Source: Enterococcus sp. HY326 (lineage in GTDB: Bacteria; Bacillota; Bacilli; Lactobacillales; Enterococcaceae). Taken from it: a DNA stretch of 64,000 nt. Positions 8,748-16,778 of this stretch are shown piece after piece; the first letter of the stretch is position 1; every line of letters begins with the position of its first letter. Below the pieces are notes generated by a model. That model had not been told where the DNA came from, searched no databases, and saw only the letters and a list, made by a program, of their open reading frames with translations. Where the stretch lies: contig NZ_JANLGQ010000003.1 in the NCBI RefSeq assembly GCF_026157065.1, forward strand, positions 62,001-126,000, written 5' to 3'. The position numbers were made by a program, and so were the translations under genes.

Positions 8748-8775
8748 ACTGAAATTTGAAAATGGGAGATTGAAA

Positions 8776-9690
8776 ATGAAAAAAATGAAATTAGCACTTT
8801 TAACTTTATTATGTGGGGCATCTTTAGCAGTGATGACAGGCTGCGGTAATAATCAAGCAGCGAGTGCAGCTGGCGAAATTGATAAATTAACGATTGTCCA
8901 AATGCCGGATGAAAATAATCCGGATGCAGGCACGAAAAATGAAGACTTCCGCAGTGCAATGGCGGAGGAATTAGGTTTAGAGGTGGAAGAATTAGTTGGC
9001 GCAGAATATTCTGTGGGCATTGAAGCGATGAAATCCGGGAAGCTGGATGTGTTGTTAGTTTCGCCGATGAGTTATTATCAGGCGAAAAAAGTTGCTGGCG
9101 TTGAGCCGCTAGTTACGACAACTTCCATGGGGGAAGAAGAATATCGGACGGTCTTTATTGTTGGTAAGGACGACACGGAAACACAAACGCTAGCTGATTT
9201 AGAAGGAAAAACTTTTGCCTTTGTTGACCCGGCCTCTTCTTCTGGCTATATGTTTCCCAAAGCTAAGTTAGTCAATGAACTGGATTTAGATACTGACCAA
9301 TTGGAAAATCCTGACTACTTCTTTAAGACTGTTGCTTATTCCGGCAAACATGACTCAAGTATCATGGGCGTCATTAAAGGCGATTACGATGCAGCGGCGG
9401 TTGCTGGTCAAACAATTCCGCAATTGATTGAAGCGGGAATTATTGAAGAAGACGACGTGCGGGTAATTGGCGAAACCGATGTGATTCCGAATGCTTGCTT
9501 TGTCATTCGTGCAGACTTACCGCAGGAGATGAAGGATAAAATTAAAGAATTTTATTTAAATTATGCCAACGAAGACTATTTTGAAACAATGTATGGCAGT
9601 AAAGACGTGCGCTTTATCGAAGCCAAGGATGAAGATTATGCAATCGTAGAGGAAATGGTGGCGACATTAAACATTGAGGAGGCCGAATAA
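8776..9690 (+). CDS. phnD: Phosphonate-type ABC transporter substrate-binding lipoprotein PhnD
   Basis: Periplasmic-binding-type protein anchored as a lipoprotein: signal peptide with AVMTGC near residues 17-22. It carries PhnD-family features such as SPMSYYQAKK and the SSSGYMFPKA ligand loop. The start is the ATG after GGGAG; an upstream in-frame start would spoil the signal peptide. PhnD-like proteins bind phosphonates, phosphite or hypophosphite. No C-P lyase or phosphonatase is nearby, so the ligand is open. Its stop overlaps the phnC start by one base. Confidence 0.9.
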   Translation: MKKMKLALLTLLCGASLAVMTGCGNNQAASAAGEIDKLTIVQMPDENNPDAGTKNEDFRSAMAEELGLEVEELVGAEYSVGIEAMKSGKLDVLLVSPMSYYQAKKVAGVEPLVTTTSMGEEEYRTVFIVGKDDTETQTLADLEGKTFAFVDPASSSGYMFPKAKLVNELDLDTDQLENPDYFFKTVAYSGKHDSSIMGVIKGDYDAAAVAGQTIPQLIEAGIIEEDDVRVIGETDVIPNACFVIRADLPQEMKDKIKEFYLNYANEDYFETMYGSKDVRFIEAKDEDYAIVEEMVATLNIEEAE

Positions 9691-10508
9691 TGGCAGCAGA
9701 ATTATTAGTCTTAAAAAATTTAGGGAAAACCTACGACAAAGAAAATTATGCGTTGAAAAACGTTGATTTAACGATTCACAAAGGCGAATTTATCGTGGTT
9801 ATCGGGCCTTCCGGTGCCGGTAAATCGACCTTCATCCGTTCAATTAATCGGATGATTGATCCCTCTGAAGGGGAAATTATTTTTGACGGTACCCATATGG
9901 AAAAAGTGAAGGGACGGGAATTAAAACGTCAGCGCTCTGACATCGGCATGATTTTCCAACATTACAATTTGATTGGCCGCACCAATGTGATTAAAAATGT
10001 GTTGCATGGTCGTTTAGGCAAGGTTTCATTCTTCAATAGTCTTTTGAGCCGCTATCCAGAAGCGGACAAACGGGAAGCCGTTGAATTATTAACCAAAGTC
10101 GGCTTAAAAGACCAATTATACAAACGAGCAAACGACTTATCTGGCGGGCAAATGCAGCGGGTCGGCATTTGCCGAGCGATTATGCAGCATCCTAAATTAA
10201 TTTTGGCGGATGAACCAATTGCTTCGCTGGATCCCAATTCGGCTGGGATTGTGATGGATCATTTAAAGGGTGTTACCGAGGAACGAGGTATCACCTGTAT
10301 CGTCAACTTGCACCAAGTCGATTTTGCAAAAAAATATGCGACTCGAATTATCGGCATTCAAGCTGGCCAAGTTGTTTTTGATGGACGGCCAAGCGAGCTT
10401 TCAGATGAAATGACTGCCATGATTTACAAAGGGAAAGAAGCGCAGATGAAATTGCCGCAAGAGGATGCGCTACTGACGGAGGGAAATTTGACTTATGGAG
10501 AAATCTAG
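9690..10508 (+). CDS. phnC: Phosphonate-type ABC transporter ATPase PhnC
   Basis: 272-residue ATPase with Walker A GPSGAGKST (about residues 39-47), signature LSGGQMQRV, Walker B LILADEP and the switch histidine in IVNLHQVD. It powers import through the two PhnE permeases. Start and stop overlap with phnD and phnE show tight translational coupling. Confidence 0.95.
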   Translation: MAAELLVLKNLGKTYDKENYALKNVDLTIHKGEFIVVIGPSGAGKSTFIRSINRMIDPSEGEIIFDGTHMEKVKGRELKRQRSDIGMIFQHYNLIGRTNVIKNVLHGRLGKVSFFNSLLSRYPEADKREAVELLTKVGLKDQLYKRANDLSGGQMQRVGICRAIMQHPKLILADEPIASLDPNSAGIVMDHLKGVTEERGITCIVNLHQVDFAKKYATRIIGIQAGQVVFDGRPSELSDEMTAMIYKGKEAQMKLPQEDALLTEGNLTYGEI

Positions 10509-11289
10509 CCAACAGGTACTGCTGACTGAACAAAAAAAATTGGCTTTATTGCTAAAGCTGATGACTGTCATCGGCGTGGTCATCTTTGCTTTTGCCTATC
10601 TGCAAGTAAATCCTTTAGAAGCATTGCTGGCCTTCCCTAGTTTCTTTCAGTTTTTTATTACTAATTTTCTGCCGGCTAATTTCACTCAATTACCAACCTA
10701 CCTACCCTTAATTTTAGAAACGCTATTATTTGCGGTTGTAGGAACTTATTTTTCAGCGATTTTGGCCTTTGTCTTTGGCCTCTTAATGTCAGAACAAACA
10801 AATCCGTTTCGCTGGTTGAGAGTCGGCGTGCGGGTCTTCATTTCATTTTTAAGAAATATTCCGATTTTAGTTTGGGCTTCATTGCTAGTTTATATTTTCG
10901 GCATCGGGAATATGGTGGGACTGCTGGCTCTGATTATTGCTACTTTAGGATTTTTGGCCCGCTCCTATGCAGATTCTATCGATGAAATTGCCGGCAGCAA
11001 GCTCGAGGCTTTGCGGGCAAGCGGCGCTTCTTATCTGCAAATTTTATTTCATGGACTGATTCCGGAATTTATTCCATCTTGGATTAACTGGACACTGTTT
11101 TCCTTTGAAATAAATATTCGCGCCTCCTCCATTTTAGGAATGGTCGGCGCAGGCGGCATCGGGATTATGATTCAAACCAATATTCGTCTATTTAAATACC
11201 ATGAGGCCTTGTCTTTGATTATTATTTTAGTGGCGATGGTGCTGCTGACTGAATTTGTCGTCAATCGCCTCAGACGTTTAGTGAAATAA
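10495..11289 (+). CDS. phnE: Phosphonate-type ABC transporter permease PhnE (first copy)
   Basis: 264-residue permease with a leading hydrophobic segment near residues 20-40 and five further helices. The cytoplasmic loop near residues 165-185 (IDEIAGSKLEALRASGAS) is the ATPase docking region, and GMVGAGGIG is typical of PhnE/methionine-type permeases. It overlaps phnC by 14 bases. It pairs with the next gene to form a heterodimeric channel. Confidence 0.92.
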   Translation: MEKSSQQVLLTEQKKLALLLKLMTVIGVVIFAFAYLQVNPLEALLAFPSFFQFFITNFLPANFTQLPTYLPLILETLLFAVVGTYFSAILAFVFGLLMSEQTNPFRWLRVGVRVFISFLRNIPILVWASLLVYIFGIGNMVGLLALIIATLGFLARSYADSIDEIAGSKLEALRASGASYLQILFHGLIPEFIPSWINWTLFSFEINIRASSILGMVGAGGIGIMIQTNIRLFKYHEALSLIIILVAMVLLTEFVVNRLRRLVK

Positions 11290-11298
11290 GGAGAAAAA

Positions 11299-12084
11299 AT
11301 GAATACTAAAATAGCCGTTTCAAGCAAAAAAGATAAGCTGCTAACCGCTTTGATCCTAATAGGCTTGACCAGTCTCTTTGTGGTCAGCTTATCTTTATTA
11401 AAACTAGATATTCCCGAATTTCTCAGCCGGTTTAAATCGGCTGGTGACATTTTACCGAACTTTTTAGCTTTGGATTTTTCAGAAATCAGCACGATTATCT
11501 ATGAACTATTTGTTTCCATCTGCATGGCGATTGCCGCTTTGGCATTAGGCTTTGTGATTTCGATTCCCTTGAGCTTTCTCGGAGCTCGCAATACGACACC
11601 ATGGCCAATTTTATCTGGTTTTATCAAAGGATTGGTGGGAATCGTGCGGGCAGTGCCTGCTTTGATTTGGATTTTAATTGTGGTGGCCAGCTTAGGTTTT
11701 GGTAATACGGCTGGTGTTGTGGGGTTAATTTTCCCAACGACGGGCTACTTGATTAAATCTTTTATCAGTTCAATCGAAGAACAAGATCCAGCCATCATCG
11801 AAACGATGAAGGCAACCGGGGCCGGCTGGCTGCAATTAATTGTTGAAGGCTTATTGCCGGGCTTAGTCAATCCGCTTTTGTCTTGGACCTCGATTCGTCT
11901 GGAGTCCAATATCGCAGAATCAATTTCTTTGGGGATGGTTGGCGCTGGCGGCATCGGCATGGTGATGACTCGGGCGATTGGTCAGTATGACTATGCTAAA
12001 ATTTCCACAATTATTTTAGTCATTTTTATCACGATGATTACCTTTGAATTAATTATCGGCCAAATAAAACGAGCAATTAGATAG
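11299..12084 (+). CDS. phnE: Phosphonate-type ABC transporter permease PhnE (second copy)
   Basis: 261-residue paralogue of the preceding permease, with the docking loop EEQDPAIIETMKATGAG and the conserved GMVGAGGIGMV. Two different PhnE subunits are usual for this transporter group in Gram-positive bacteria. It lies nine bases after the first copy and ten before the phosphatase gene. Confidence 0.92.
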   Translation: MNTKIAVSSKKDKLLTALILIGLTSLFVVSLSLLKLDIPEFLSRFKSAGDILPNFLALDFSEISTIIYELFVSICMAIAALALGFVISIPLSFLGARNTTPWPILSGFIKGLVGIVRAVPALIWILIVVASLGFGNTAGVVGLIFPTTGYLIKSFISSIEEQDPAIIETMKATGAGWLQLIVEGLLPGLVNPLLSWTSIRLESNIAESISLGMVGAGGIGMVMTRAIGQYDYAKISTIILVIFITMITFELIIGQIKRAIR

Positions 12085-12093
12085 GAGCAAACC

Positions 12094-12831
12094 ATGACAA
12101 ATTTTACCCGCCTGCCGTTAAAAGGCAGTTATAATACCCGTGAATTAGGCGGTTGTCCCACAGAAAATGGAGCGATTAATTTCCACAAATTTATTCGCAG
12201 CGACAGCATCACAGCTTTAACCAATCAGGATTTGGATTTTTTGAAGGAATACGGACTGCAGACGATTATTGATTTACGCAGTGAAGCCGAAGTTGCGCAG
12301 GCGCCAAATCCGCAAATGGAGGGCGTTGAGAATCTGCACATTCCTTTAATCACCGGAGACATCGCTGATGCAACAAAGGATTTAGGTGGTTTTATGAAGC
12401 TGACCATGGGGGATTTTTATATCAATGTCTTAAAGGATTATCCGCAAAATCTGGTGAAAGTATTTGAAGCGATGGCCGATAGTCAAGGTGCTGTCCTCTT
12501 TCATTGCAGTGCAGGCAAAGATCGAACCGGAATTATTGCAGCTTTTCTTTTAGATTTAGCTGGCGTTTCCGAGGCCGATATAATCGCCAATTATCAATTG
12601 ACTCATACTTATTTAAAAACTAATCCGACTTATACAAAGTCCGCCAGCGGCTACCCTCAAGAAATGTTTTATTCACTGCCAAGCTACATGGAGGAGCTGT
12701 TGAGCTATTTGTATCAACATTATGATTCAGCCGAAAATTATTTGAAAACATTCGGCCTATCAGAGTTAGCCATTGAAAATTTACGGGAGCAATTGACCGG
12801 ACCTATTCTCGTTTCCGTGAAGGAAGATTAA
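12094..12831 (+). CDS. Tyrosine-protein phosphatase-like enzyme (CxxGKDRTG type)
   Basis: 245-residue protein with the phosphatase P-loop HCSAGKDRTG (catalytic C138, arginine R144) and the family N-terminal block NTRELGGCPTENG. Members of this group (LipA/IphP-like) dephosphorylate phosphotyrosine or phosphoinositide-type substrates in the cytoplasm. As the last gene of the phn operon it may release phosphate from an imported organophosphorus compound, which is inference from position. It ends seven bases before the convergent prepilin peptidase gene, with no terminator seen between. Confidence 0.88.
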   Translation: MTNFTRLPLKGSYNTRELGGCPTENGAINFHKFIRSDSITALTNQDLDFLKEYGLQTIIDLRSEAEVAQAPNPQMEGVENLHIPLITGDIADATKDLGGFMKLTMGDFYINVLKDYPQNLVKVFEAMADSQGAVLFHCSAGKDRTGIIAAFLLDLAGVSEADIIANYQLTHTYLKTNPTYTKSASGYPQEMFYSLPSYMEELLSYLYQHYDSAENYLKTFGLSELAIENLREQLTGPILVSVKED

Positions 12832-12837
12832 AGTTTA

Positions 12838-13533
12838 TCAAGAATGCCACAATAAGAACGCCAAAGCTGCCCACAGAAATGGAACAAAGGGCAGCTTTTT
12901 TATAGGTTGCCGAGAGAAACTGCTAAGCAAAATCACTAAAACACCCAGCAAACTTGCCAAACAAACCAGTAAAGCCAACTCTTGATAAGGAAGAAATAGC
13001 GACCAGCACAGGAGTAGTTGCAAATCACCATCACCGATTTTTTGAGGGAAGAATAACCGGATACACAAAAAAATTAGAAAAAGCAGAGCAGTCTGCTGCC
13101 AATATAAGGGCAACGGCCCAATAATTGCCAATAAAAGCATCACTACACTTGCAGGATAAAGAATTTTTGGTTCGACATGATAATAAAATAAGTCTGTCAA
13201 ACTCAACAGCCAGCCACTCAATAGCCAAAGACCGCAAAATAAACTGTAAAAAGTCAGTGGCAGTTGTGAGAGTCCAACAAACAATAACGCTCCGCTCATC
13301 TCAGCAAGCAAATAAATTTTTGGAATTGGCTGGTGACAAGCGGTGCAGCGAAATTTTTGCAGGAGGATGGAAAAGATGGGAATCAGCTCATAACTGCGTA
13401 ATTTATGTTGACAGCGGGTGCAGTGGGAAGCCGGTTTGACAATTGAAATTCCCTGATAGCTGCGTTCGATAACGACGCAGCAAAATGAAGCTAGGCAAGC
13501 ACCGAATAAAAAAGCCAACAGCATGAACAGCAC
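12838..13533 (-). CDS. comC: Type 4 prepilin peptidase (A24 family), ComC-like
   Basis: Membrane aspartic protease that cleaves and N-methylates type IV prepilin-like proteins, including competence pseudopilins. The 231-residue protein has the two cytoplasmic CxxC pairs (C38/C41 and C63/C66), the first catalytic aspartate in SLTDLFYYH (about D114) and the GDGD motif at about 167-170. About eight hydrophobic segments follow. No com operon is adjacent; in this group comC is normally a lone gene. Codon use and composition look ordinary for the window. Confidence 0.93.
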   Translation of the reverse strand: MLFMLLAFLFGACLASFCCVVIERSYQGISIVKPASHCTRCQHKLRSYELIPIFSILLQKFRCTACHQPIPKIYLLAEMSGALLFVGLSQLPLTFYSLFCGLWLLSGWLLSLTDLFYYHVEPKILYPASVVMLLLAIIGPLPLYWQQTALLFLIFLCIRLFFPQKIGDGDLQLLLCWSLFLPYQELALLVCLASLLGVLVILLSSFSRQPIKKLPFVPFLWAALAFLLWHS

Positions 13534-13672
13534 CTCATTTCAAAAGTATATTTTCTACTAATTTATATTTTCTATAAAGAAATACGCAGGCCTAGCAAGA
13601 TTGCATTTTGCCGAGATTCCCGAAAGAGAAAACCGCTTTAAATGAAAAAAATTCTCAATTAGCTTGTTATGG

Positions 13673-13701
13673 TTTACTTTTTCTGCCCTTTCTACTATCA
13701 T
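13673..13701 (+). promoter_or_regulatory. Promoter of dps
   Basis: TTTACT (13673-13678) is followed after 17 bases by TATCAT (13696-13701). The predicted transcript starts shortly upstream of the PerR-like box. Confidence 0.6.
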
Positions 13702-13717
13702 TTAAGAGTAGGAAAAA

Positions 13718-13732
13718 TTAGAATTATTTTAA
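13718..13732 (+). promoter_or_regulatory. PerR/Fur-family box in the dps leader
   Basis: TTAGAATTATTTTAA matches the PerR box TTATAATNATTATAA at all but two positions and keeps the dyad. It runs into the AAGGAGG ribosome site of dps. Peroxide- or iron-dependent repression of dps is known in Firmicutes; binding here is inferred. Confidence 0.55.
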
Positions 13733-13745
13733 GGAGGAACTTAAC

Positions 13746-14231
13746 ATGAAATTTGAACAAACAAAAGAAGTATTAAATCAATTGGTCGCTGATTTGAGCC
13801 AGTTCTCTGTTGTGATTCACCAAACTCACTGGTATATGAGAGGACCTGAATTCTTAACTTTACACCCATTGATGGATGACTACATGGATGAAATCAATGA
13901 TCAACTGGATGTAATTTCTGAAAGATTGATTACTTTAGATGGTTCACCTTACTCCACTTTAAGAGAATTCGCTGACAACACTGGTATCGAAGACGAAGTT
14001 GGCAACTGGGATCGCACAATTCCAGAACGCATGGAAAAATTAGTTGAAGGCTATCGCTACTTAGCCGACCTTTACCAAAAAGGTATTGACGTATCTGGTG
14101 AAGAAGGCGACGACTCCACACAAGATATTTTCATTGCTAACAAAACTGACATCGAAAAGAAAATCTGGATGGTCCAAGCTAAACTTGGCAAAGCACCAGG
14201 CGTTGACGCTGACACTCGTGTTGGGAAATAA
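13746..14231 (+). CDS. dps: Dps/Dpr family ferritin-like iron-storage protein
   Basis: 161 residues, predicted to form a dodecameric shell that oxidises Fe2+ and protects DNA against peroxide. The ferroxidase ligands shared across subunits are visible: the histidines in VIHQTHWYM and the acidic residues in DDYMDEINDQLDVISERL. Codon use is biased to favoured codons (GAA, AAC, CGC), suggesting high expression. It is monocistronic, with a strong AAGGAGG site and a following terminator. Confidence 0.95.
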   Translation: MKFEQTKEVLNQLVADLSQFSVVIHQTHWYMRGPEFLTLHPLMDDYMDEINDQLDVISERLITLDGSPYSTLREFADNTGIEDEVGNWDRTIPERMEKLVEGYRYLADLYQKGIDVSGEEGDDSTQDIFIANKTDIEKKIWMVQAKLGKAPGVDADTRVGK

Positions 14232-14244
14232 TTAAATGATTGAG

Positions 14245-14273
14245 AAGCTGTCGAAAAATCGGCAGCTTTTTTT
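14245..14273 (+). terminator. Intrinsic terminator of dps
   Basis: AAGCTGTCG and CGGCAGCTT form a nine-pair stem (one G-T) with a six-base loop, followed by Ts. Confidence 0.88.
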
Positions 14274-14351
14274 ATTGCCTTAAAGATAAGGAACGCTTCC
14301 TTTTTACAGACTATTTTTCTAGAAATTTTTGATTTAGCTAAATAAAACGAA

Positions 14352-14382
14352 TATGCTATAATTCCATTGAGAATCATTTTCA
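14352..14382 (+). promoter_or_regulatory. Extended -10 promoter and Fur-like box before the ferredoxin-NADP reductase
   Basis: TATGCTATAAT is a near-consensus extended -10 element. Six bases downstream, TGAGAATCATTTTCA (14368-14382) matches the Fur 7-1-7 pattern TGATAATNATTATCA with only two differing bases. Position at the transcription start suits iron-dependent repression. Confidence 0.65.
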
Positions 14383-14400
14383 ATTAAATGGAGGGTTCAG

Positions 14401-15357
14401 ATGGAGGATGTAATTATTATCGGCGGCGGACCTGCCGGTTTATATAGTGCTTTTTATTGTGGGATGCGAGGCTTGTCGGTGAAATTAGTTGAAGGAAGCT
14501 CGCAGCTTGGGGGCAAATTGAATTTTTATCCTGAGCGGATTATTTGGGACCTTGGCGGTGTTGAGCCAAGGCCGGCCAAAGAGGTTGTGGCGGCTTTACG
14601 AGAGCAGGCCGCCACGTTTCCGACAAAAGTCTTATTGAATCAAGCAGTTGTGGCGCTAAAACAGCAGGCTGAACACTGGCAGGTGATTACCAAGGAAGGA
14701 CAAGTGCACGAGGCCAAAGCTGTGATTGTGGCGACTGGTACAGGCATGGTTGCAAAACAACCGGTGATTTGGGGTGATGCTCAAGCACCACAAATTGATT
14801 ACAAATTAGCGACTGCTGAAAGGTATCGAGATCAGACGGTTCTTTTATATGGAAGCTTTGCGAAAGTCAAACGAGCACTAAAGAAATTAACTGTTGCCAA
14901 AAAAGTTATTGTCTTTGGCGCAGAAAAAAAATTCCCCGCTGAATTTACCAATCTACATGTTATTCCTGAGCCATTGCGAGTGACGGTGAAGGAAGTGGAA
15001 AATCAATTGGCCGTGACCTTAACATTTCCTGGAGAAAACGTTCAGCCTTTGTTAGTTGATTGTTTGGTTGCCTTTCAGCAGGTCAACCATGCTCATCCGC
15101 TTAAATCAGAACTGAGTAAGCGATTTGAAATTAGCGAGTTTGGGCAAGTGACAACCTTGGGGCAGGGTAAGACGGATCTGGCCGGCCTGTTTGCTGTTGG
15201 TGACGCCAGTCAGTATGAAGGCAAAATGAATATGATTGCCGGTGCCATTTATGAAGGATTACAGACTGCCAATCAAATTGCCGTTTATTTGAATAATGAA
15301 GCTGAGCCGGTCGGCAAGGTTTCTACTCATCACCCTGAGCTGCTAAAGAAATTGTGA
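14401..15357 (+). CDS. Ferredoxin/flavodoxin-NADP reductase (thioredoxin-reductase-like, YumC type)
   Basis: 318-residue FAD enzyme. The FAD-binding GGGPAGLYSA motif is at residues 8-17, followed by QLGGKLNFYPE, and a C-terminal GLFAVGDASQYEGK FAD motif. The redox CxxC pair of thioredoxin reductase is absent, which places it with type 2 ferredoxin-NADP reductases that pass electrons from NADPH to small iron-sulfur proteins or flavodoxin. The Fur-like box in its promoter suggests induction on iron limitation. Ends before its own terminator. Confidence 0.88.
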   Translation: MEDVIIIGGGPAGLYSAFYCGMRGLSVKLVEGSSQLGGKLNFYPERIIWDLGGVEPRPAKEVVAALREQAATFPTKVLLNQAVVALKQQAEHWQVITKEGQVHEAKAVIVATGTGMVAKQPVIWGDAQAPQIDYKLATAERYRDQTVLLYGSFAKVKRALKKLTVAKKVIVFGAEKKFPAEFTNLHVIPEPLRVTVKEVENQLAVTLTFPGENVQPLLVDCLVAFQQVNHAHPLKSELSKRFEISEFGQVTTLGQGKTDLAGLFAVGDASQYEGKMNMIAGAIYEGLQTANQIAVYLNNEAEPVGKVSTHHPELLKKL

Positions 15358-15372
15358 TGTGGGCTGCGAATT

Positions 15373-15398
15373 AGAATGGAGAAATCCATTCTTTTTTT
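15373..15398 (+). terminator. Intrinsic terminator after the reductase gene
   Basis: AGAATGGA and TCCATTCT form a perfect stem with a GAAA loop and a seven-T tail. Confidence 0.9.
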
Positions 15399-15598
15399 GT
15401 TTTGAAAGCCATTAGCTAGTTTATTAACAGGAATTATCTGGAGTCATGAATCCAATTTCCCCTGAAATTTTCCGATAATGGTGTCCGCTTGCCGTTTTTT
15501 TATTTTTGCAAAAGGGTCTGCTGTATTTGCTTTTGCCTTTAGTTTGGAAGAATCTTGATTTATTTTAAATATTTTCTAATAAAAACTGGTGGATTTCA

Positions 15599-15627
15599 TT
15601 GACTTTGCTGGTGTTTCAGGTTATGAT
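15599..15627 (+). promoter_or_regulatory. Promoter of rplM-rpsI
   Basis: TTGACT (15599-15604), 17 bases, TATGAT (15622-15627). The predicted start falls about ten bases before the L13 leader fold. The stretch 15400-15598 upstream shows no gene. Confidence 0.75.
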
Positions 15628-15639
15628 GTTAAACGGTAT

Positions 15640-15690
15640 TGTTTACCCCACAAGAGCCCCGGAAACTCACGTGTATGTAAACATCAGAAC
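15640..15690 (+). promoter_or_regulatory. Ribosomal protein L13 leader (autoregulatory RNA)
   Basis: The arms TGTTTAC (15640-15646) and GTAAACA (15677-15683) enclose conserved CCCCACA and CACGTG-type stretches. This matches my memory of the Firmicutes L13 leader, which sits in the 5' UTR of rplM-rpsI and is thought to bind L13. Identified by location and pattern, not by a covariance search. Confidence 0.7.
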
Positions 15691-15711
15691 TTAAATTGGA
15701 GGAAGAAAATC

Positions 15712-16155
15712 GTGCGTACAACATATATGGCTAAGCCAGGCGAAGTAGAACGTAAATGGTACGTAGTAGACGCAACTGATGTTCCTTTGGGACGTCTTTC
15801 AACTGTTGTTGCTTCAGTGCTACGCGGTAAAAATAAACCAACATTCACACCAAACGTGGATACAGGCGATTTCGTAATCGTCATCAACGCTGACAAAATT
15901 AAATTAACAGGTAAAAAAGCAAGTGATAAAATTTACTACCGTCACAGTAACTACCCAGGTGGGTTGAAATCTGTAACTGCTGGTGAATTACGTGCTAAAA
16001 ATTCTCGTCGTTTGATTGAAACTTCTGTAAAAGGCATGCTACCTAAAAACACTTTGGGCCGCAAACAATTTACTAAGTTAAACGTGTACGGTGGAGCGGA
16101 ACATCCACATACTGCACAACAACCAGAAGTTTTAGACATCACAAACTTAATCTAA
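15712..16155 (+). CDS. rplM: 50S ribosomal protein L13
   Basis: 147-residue large-subunit protein. The start is GTG (giving [16 protein letters not shown]) after TTGGAGGAAG; an open frame extends upstream through the leader RNA but has no ribosome site. Hallmarks are [24 protein letters not shown] and [11 protein letters not shown]. The sequence is very close to remembered E. faecalis L13, supporting Enterococcus. It is followed 15 bases later by rpsI. Confidence 0.98.
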   Translation: MRTTYMAKPGEVERKWYVVDATDVPLGRLSTVVASVLRGKNKPTFTPNVDTGDFVIVINADKIKLTGKKASDKIYYRHSNYPGGLKSVTAGELRAKNSRRLIETSVKGMLPKNTLGRKQFTKLNVYGGAEHPHTAQQPEVLDITNLI

Positions 16156-16170
16156 GAGGAGGGAATTTCA

Positions 16171-16563
16171 TTGGCACAAGTACAATATATCGGCACAGGC
16201 CGTCGTAAAAATGCAGTTGCCCGCGTACGTTTAGTACCAGGAACTGGTCAAATTACTGTAAACAAAAAAGATGTTGAAGAATATATTCCACACGCTGACT
16301 TACGTCTAGTTATCAACCAACCTTTTGGTGTAACTGAAACTGTCGGTTCATACGACGTTTTCGTAAACGTAAACGGTGGAGGCTACGCAGGACAATCAGG
16401 AGCTATCCGTCACGGAATCGCTCGTGCATTGCTTGAAGTTGACCCTGACTTCCGTACACCTTTAAAACGCGCTGGCTTACTTACTCGTGACGCTCGTATG
16501 GTTGAACGTAAGAAACCAGGTCTTAAGAAAGCTCGTAAAGCTTCACAATTTTCAAAGCGTTAA
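16171..16563 (+). CDS. rpsI: 30S ribosomal protein S9
   Basis: 130-residue small-subunit protein that reaches the decoding site with its basic tail. It starts at TTG behind GAGGAGGG and shows [16 protein letters not shown] at the N terminus and ends with the basic QFSKR tail. Cotranscribed with rplM. Confidence 0.98.
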   Translation: MAQVQYIGTGRRKNAVARVRLVPGTGQITVNKKDVEEYIPHADLRLVINQPFGVTETVGSYDVFVNVNGGGYAGQSGAIRHGIARALLEVDPDFRTPLKRAGLLTRDARMVERKKPGLKKARKASQFSKR

Positions 16564-16588
16564 AAACAGCTTCATATCAGTGCTTTCA

Positions 16589-16627
16589 GGCGTTTCGCAA
16601 TTCACTTTGCGAAGCGTCTTTTTTTTT
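16589..16627 (+). terminator. Intrinsic terminator of rplM-rpsI
   Basis: GGCGTTTCGCAA and TTGCGAAGCGTC pair over 12 positions with two G-T pairs, then a run of nine Ts. Confidence 0.88.
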
Positions 16628-16778
16628 AGTTGACACCATTCCGGTCTGACTTTTTTTGAGATAATTTACGGTAGGCAATTTCACCAATAGGCATTTGAAT
16701 GACGTTTGGTGTATTTAAAATGGTTAAGCGGGAAACCGATAAGTACGATTTCTTGCGGATAGTAATTTTGAAGATCAG
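16626..16778 (-). pseudogene. C-terminal remnant of an unidentified gene
   Basis: On the minus strand an open frame of about 50 codons ends with TAA at 16626-16628; the protein ends RKLSQKKSDRNGVN and contains SRLTILNTPNVIQMPIGE. No start codon with a ribosome site is seen, and the frame is broken next to the IS256-family element. It looks like the 3' end of a gene whose rest was lost at the insertion. I do not recognise the family. Confidence 0.45.

Noticed and set aside
13534-13672. Riboswitch upstream of dps
   Set aside because: No known riboswitch pattern was recognised; the region is explained by the divergent promoters and a metalloregulator box.
15589-15711. N-terminal extension of L13
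   Set aside because: The open frame upstream coincides with the promoter and L13 leader and has no ribosome site; the GTG at 15712 gives the conserved N terminus.
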